Part shown: piece by piece, positions 63,313 through 64,000 of the stretch
Layout of the letters: the number at the start of each line of letters is the position of its first letter
How positions within the stretch are numbered: position 1 is the stretch's first letter
NCBI RefSeq assembly: GCF_008124885.1
Contig: NZ_VNHX01000011.1
Span: 62,001-126,000 of the forward strand
From: Sphingobacterium allocomposti
Lineage (GTDB): Bacteria; Bacteroidota; Bacteroidia; Sphingobacteriales; Sphingobacteriaceae
Length of the DNA stretch: 64,000 nucleotides
Reading direction: 5' to 3'
Made by a program: the position numbers and the translations under genes
Notes under the pieces: generated by a model
The model's database searches: none
Seen by the model: only the letters and a program-made list of their open reading frames with translations
Told to the model about the DNA's origin: nothing

Positions 63313-63706
63313 TTACGTTTGCGTTAACTTTCTCTTCCACGATATCATCATCTTCTTCACCGTCCCATTTGCTCGCGAGCTTACGGATGGTCAAATTCAT
63401 AAAGATATTTTCCAGCTTGGGCTCGAAGGCACGGATGAGCAGCAGGAGAATAAAAAAAATCACACCTGTCAACAGAAATCCGAGGGCGTTGCTTCCCAAT
63501 AGCTCACCTAAAAAGAAGCCGAGTGCCAGCGAACAGAAGAAAATAATAAATAAAGTAAACACTACCTTGGTAACATCCAGCACGAGCGAGCCCGCGATGC
63601 GGGATCCTTTTGCCAGCGCCTTCAGCTGCAACAGTTTTATCTGTGTATCTACGTATTCCTTCCCCTTCTGGAAGGTACCACTCAATGAAAATTTTTCTTC
63701 TTCCAT
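63287..63706 (-). CDS. Phage-holin-family (DUF1469-like) membrane protein
   Basis: 139 residues with an N-terminal amphipathic part (GKEYVDTQIKLLQLKALAKG), two hydrophobic segments (VVFTLFIIFFCSLALGFFLG and LGFLLTGVIFFILLLLI) and an acidic C-terminus. This matches the family named holin-X or DUF1469, which is chromosomal and not a lysis gene. It lies between a YtxH-like gene and the hypothetical protein. Confidence 0.8.
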   Translation of the reverse strand: MEEEKFSLSGTFQKGKEYVDTQIKLLQLKALAKGSRIAGSLVLDVTKVVFTLFIIFFCSLALGFFLGELLGSNALGFLLTGVIFFILLLLIRAFEPKLENIFMNLTIRKLASKWDGEEDDDIVEEKVNANVNEEFTENK

Positions 63707-63837
63707 GAATTATAGTTTGGTGGAAGGAGGCTGCCCCCAACGGCAGGGGTTATCGCCGTACGATAGCGCCCAATCGGTGTTGTAACAGCCACTTCCGTTA
63801 TGTCCATTAGGAGTCTATCCCAATTTGTCAGCGCAAC

Positions 63838-64000
63838 CTACGCGTGTTCTTCAATTTCGTCATCTATTGCCGCTTCCGCCTTGCCCGCTTTAGACTTCAA
63901 CGTTGAGACAAGCTTCTCTTTCAGCTCATTAAGTTGGTCGAACTGCTCTTCCGCACGCTCTTTAATTGCATCGCCCAAGTCCGCTAACGATTCGTTGATC
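63838..64000 (-). CDS. YtxH-like protein, 3' part only
   Basis: The last 53 codons of a gene entering from the right edge. The visible part is a highly charged helix (LGDAIKERAEEQFDQLNELK, VSTLKSKAGKAEAAID) ending EEHA, as in YtxH-domain stress proteins; the membrane segment would be outside the window. The order YtxH-holin-hypothetical supports this. Confidence 0.6.
   Translation of the reverse strand, partial: INESLADLGDAIKERAEEQFDQLNELKEKLVSTLKSKAGKAEAAIDDEIEEHA

Noticed and set aside
63287..63706. Prophage holin
   Set aside because: The family is chromosomal and sits with a YtxH-like gene; no other phage genes are present.
1..64000. Restriction, toxin-antitoxin, retron or other defence system
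   Set aside because: I looked on both strands and found no reverse transcriptase, methylase, nuclease-helicase or toxin gene; the only nuclease is a housekeeping-type DEDDh protein.

Overview
The window looks like a chromosomal segment of a member of the Bacteroidota, most likely family Sphingobacteriaceae. The evidence is a SusC/SusD/SusE polysaccharide locus, a 14-gene nuo operon with separate nuoC and nuoD and a short NuoG, an ExbB-ExbD-ExbD-TonB cluster, weak Shine-Dalgarno sequences and several promoters of the Bacteroidota type (TTG, 19-22 bases, TAnnTTTG). Base composition is near balanced by eye, which would suit Parapedobacter or a relative, but the genus is a guess. I saw no phage, insertion sequence, CRISPR array, tRNA or rRNA.

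Layout. 1-9340: surface polysaccharide genes, nearly all on the minus strand (partial cpsB, rmlA, rmlD, rmlC, rmlB, ugd, manC), with two genes for small four-helix-bundle (S23/IVP) proteins set between them, one broken by a frameshift. 9341-19015: housekeeping genes separated by long non-coding blocks (exonuclease, rarA, a carboxy-terminal protease, a TPR protein, a phosphopantetheinyl transferase, dcd, and prfB with a programmed frameshift). 19075-32341: the complex I operon, read nuoA to nuoN. 32444-38520: an energy-transduction operon (exbB, exbD, exbD, tonB, a small membrane protein, a PstS-like lipoprotein, a TPR protein). 38950-40413: a SUI1-type factor and a lipid kinase. 40633-58565: an alpha-mannan utilisation operon, controlled by a divergent GntR regulator at 58694. 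59494-64000: a SAM-II riboswitch with metK, trmB, fcl, and a YtxH/holin-like membrane-protein group.

How the genes fit together. RmlABCD makes dTDP-L-rhamnose, Ugd UDP-glucuronate, ManC GDP-mannose and Fcl GDP-fucose, so the left end and fcl feed nucleotide sugars to capsule or exopolysaccharide assembly. The mannan operon is a full pathway: SusC/D/E bind and import oligosaccharide, two GH76 enzymes cut the backbone, two GH92 enzymes trim side chains, an MFS permease and a ROK kinase take up and phosphorylate mannose, and ManA yields fructose-6-phosphate. A promoter with a 14-bp palindrome just downstream of the expected start of transcription lies between manA and gntR.

The least explained part is the intergenic DNA. 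Many spacers are degenerate short tandem repeats, mostly with a 7-base period. The clearest is 34 uninterrupted heptads of form RGCWRAT at 15621-15858. These repeats begin at, or run into, the 3' ends of genes so that the repeat itself supplies the stop codon; RmlA and RmlD both end in the repeat-encoded tail ADGR. Because 7 is not a multiple of 3, heptads carrying a stop triplet close all reading frames. Different repeat families occupy the same kind of position at different loci. This is the best candidate for an undescribed system in the window.
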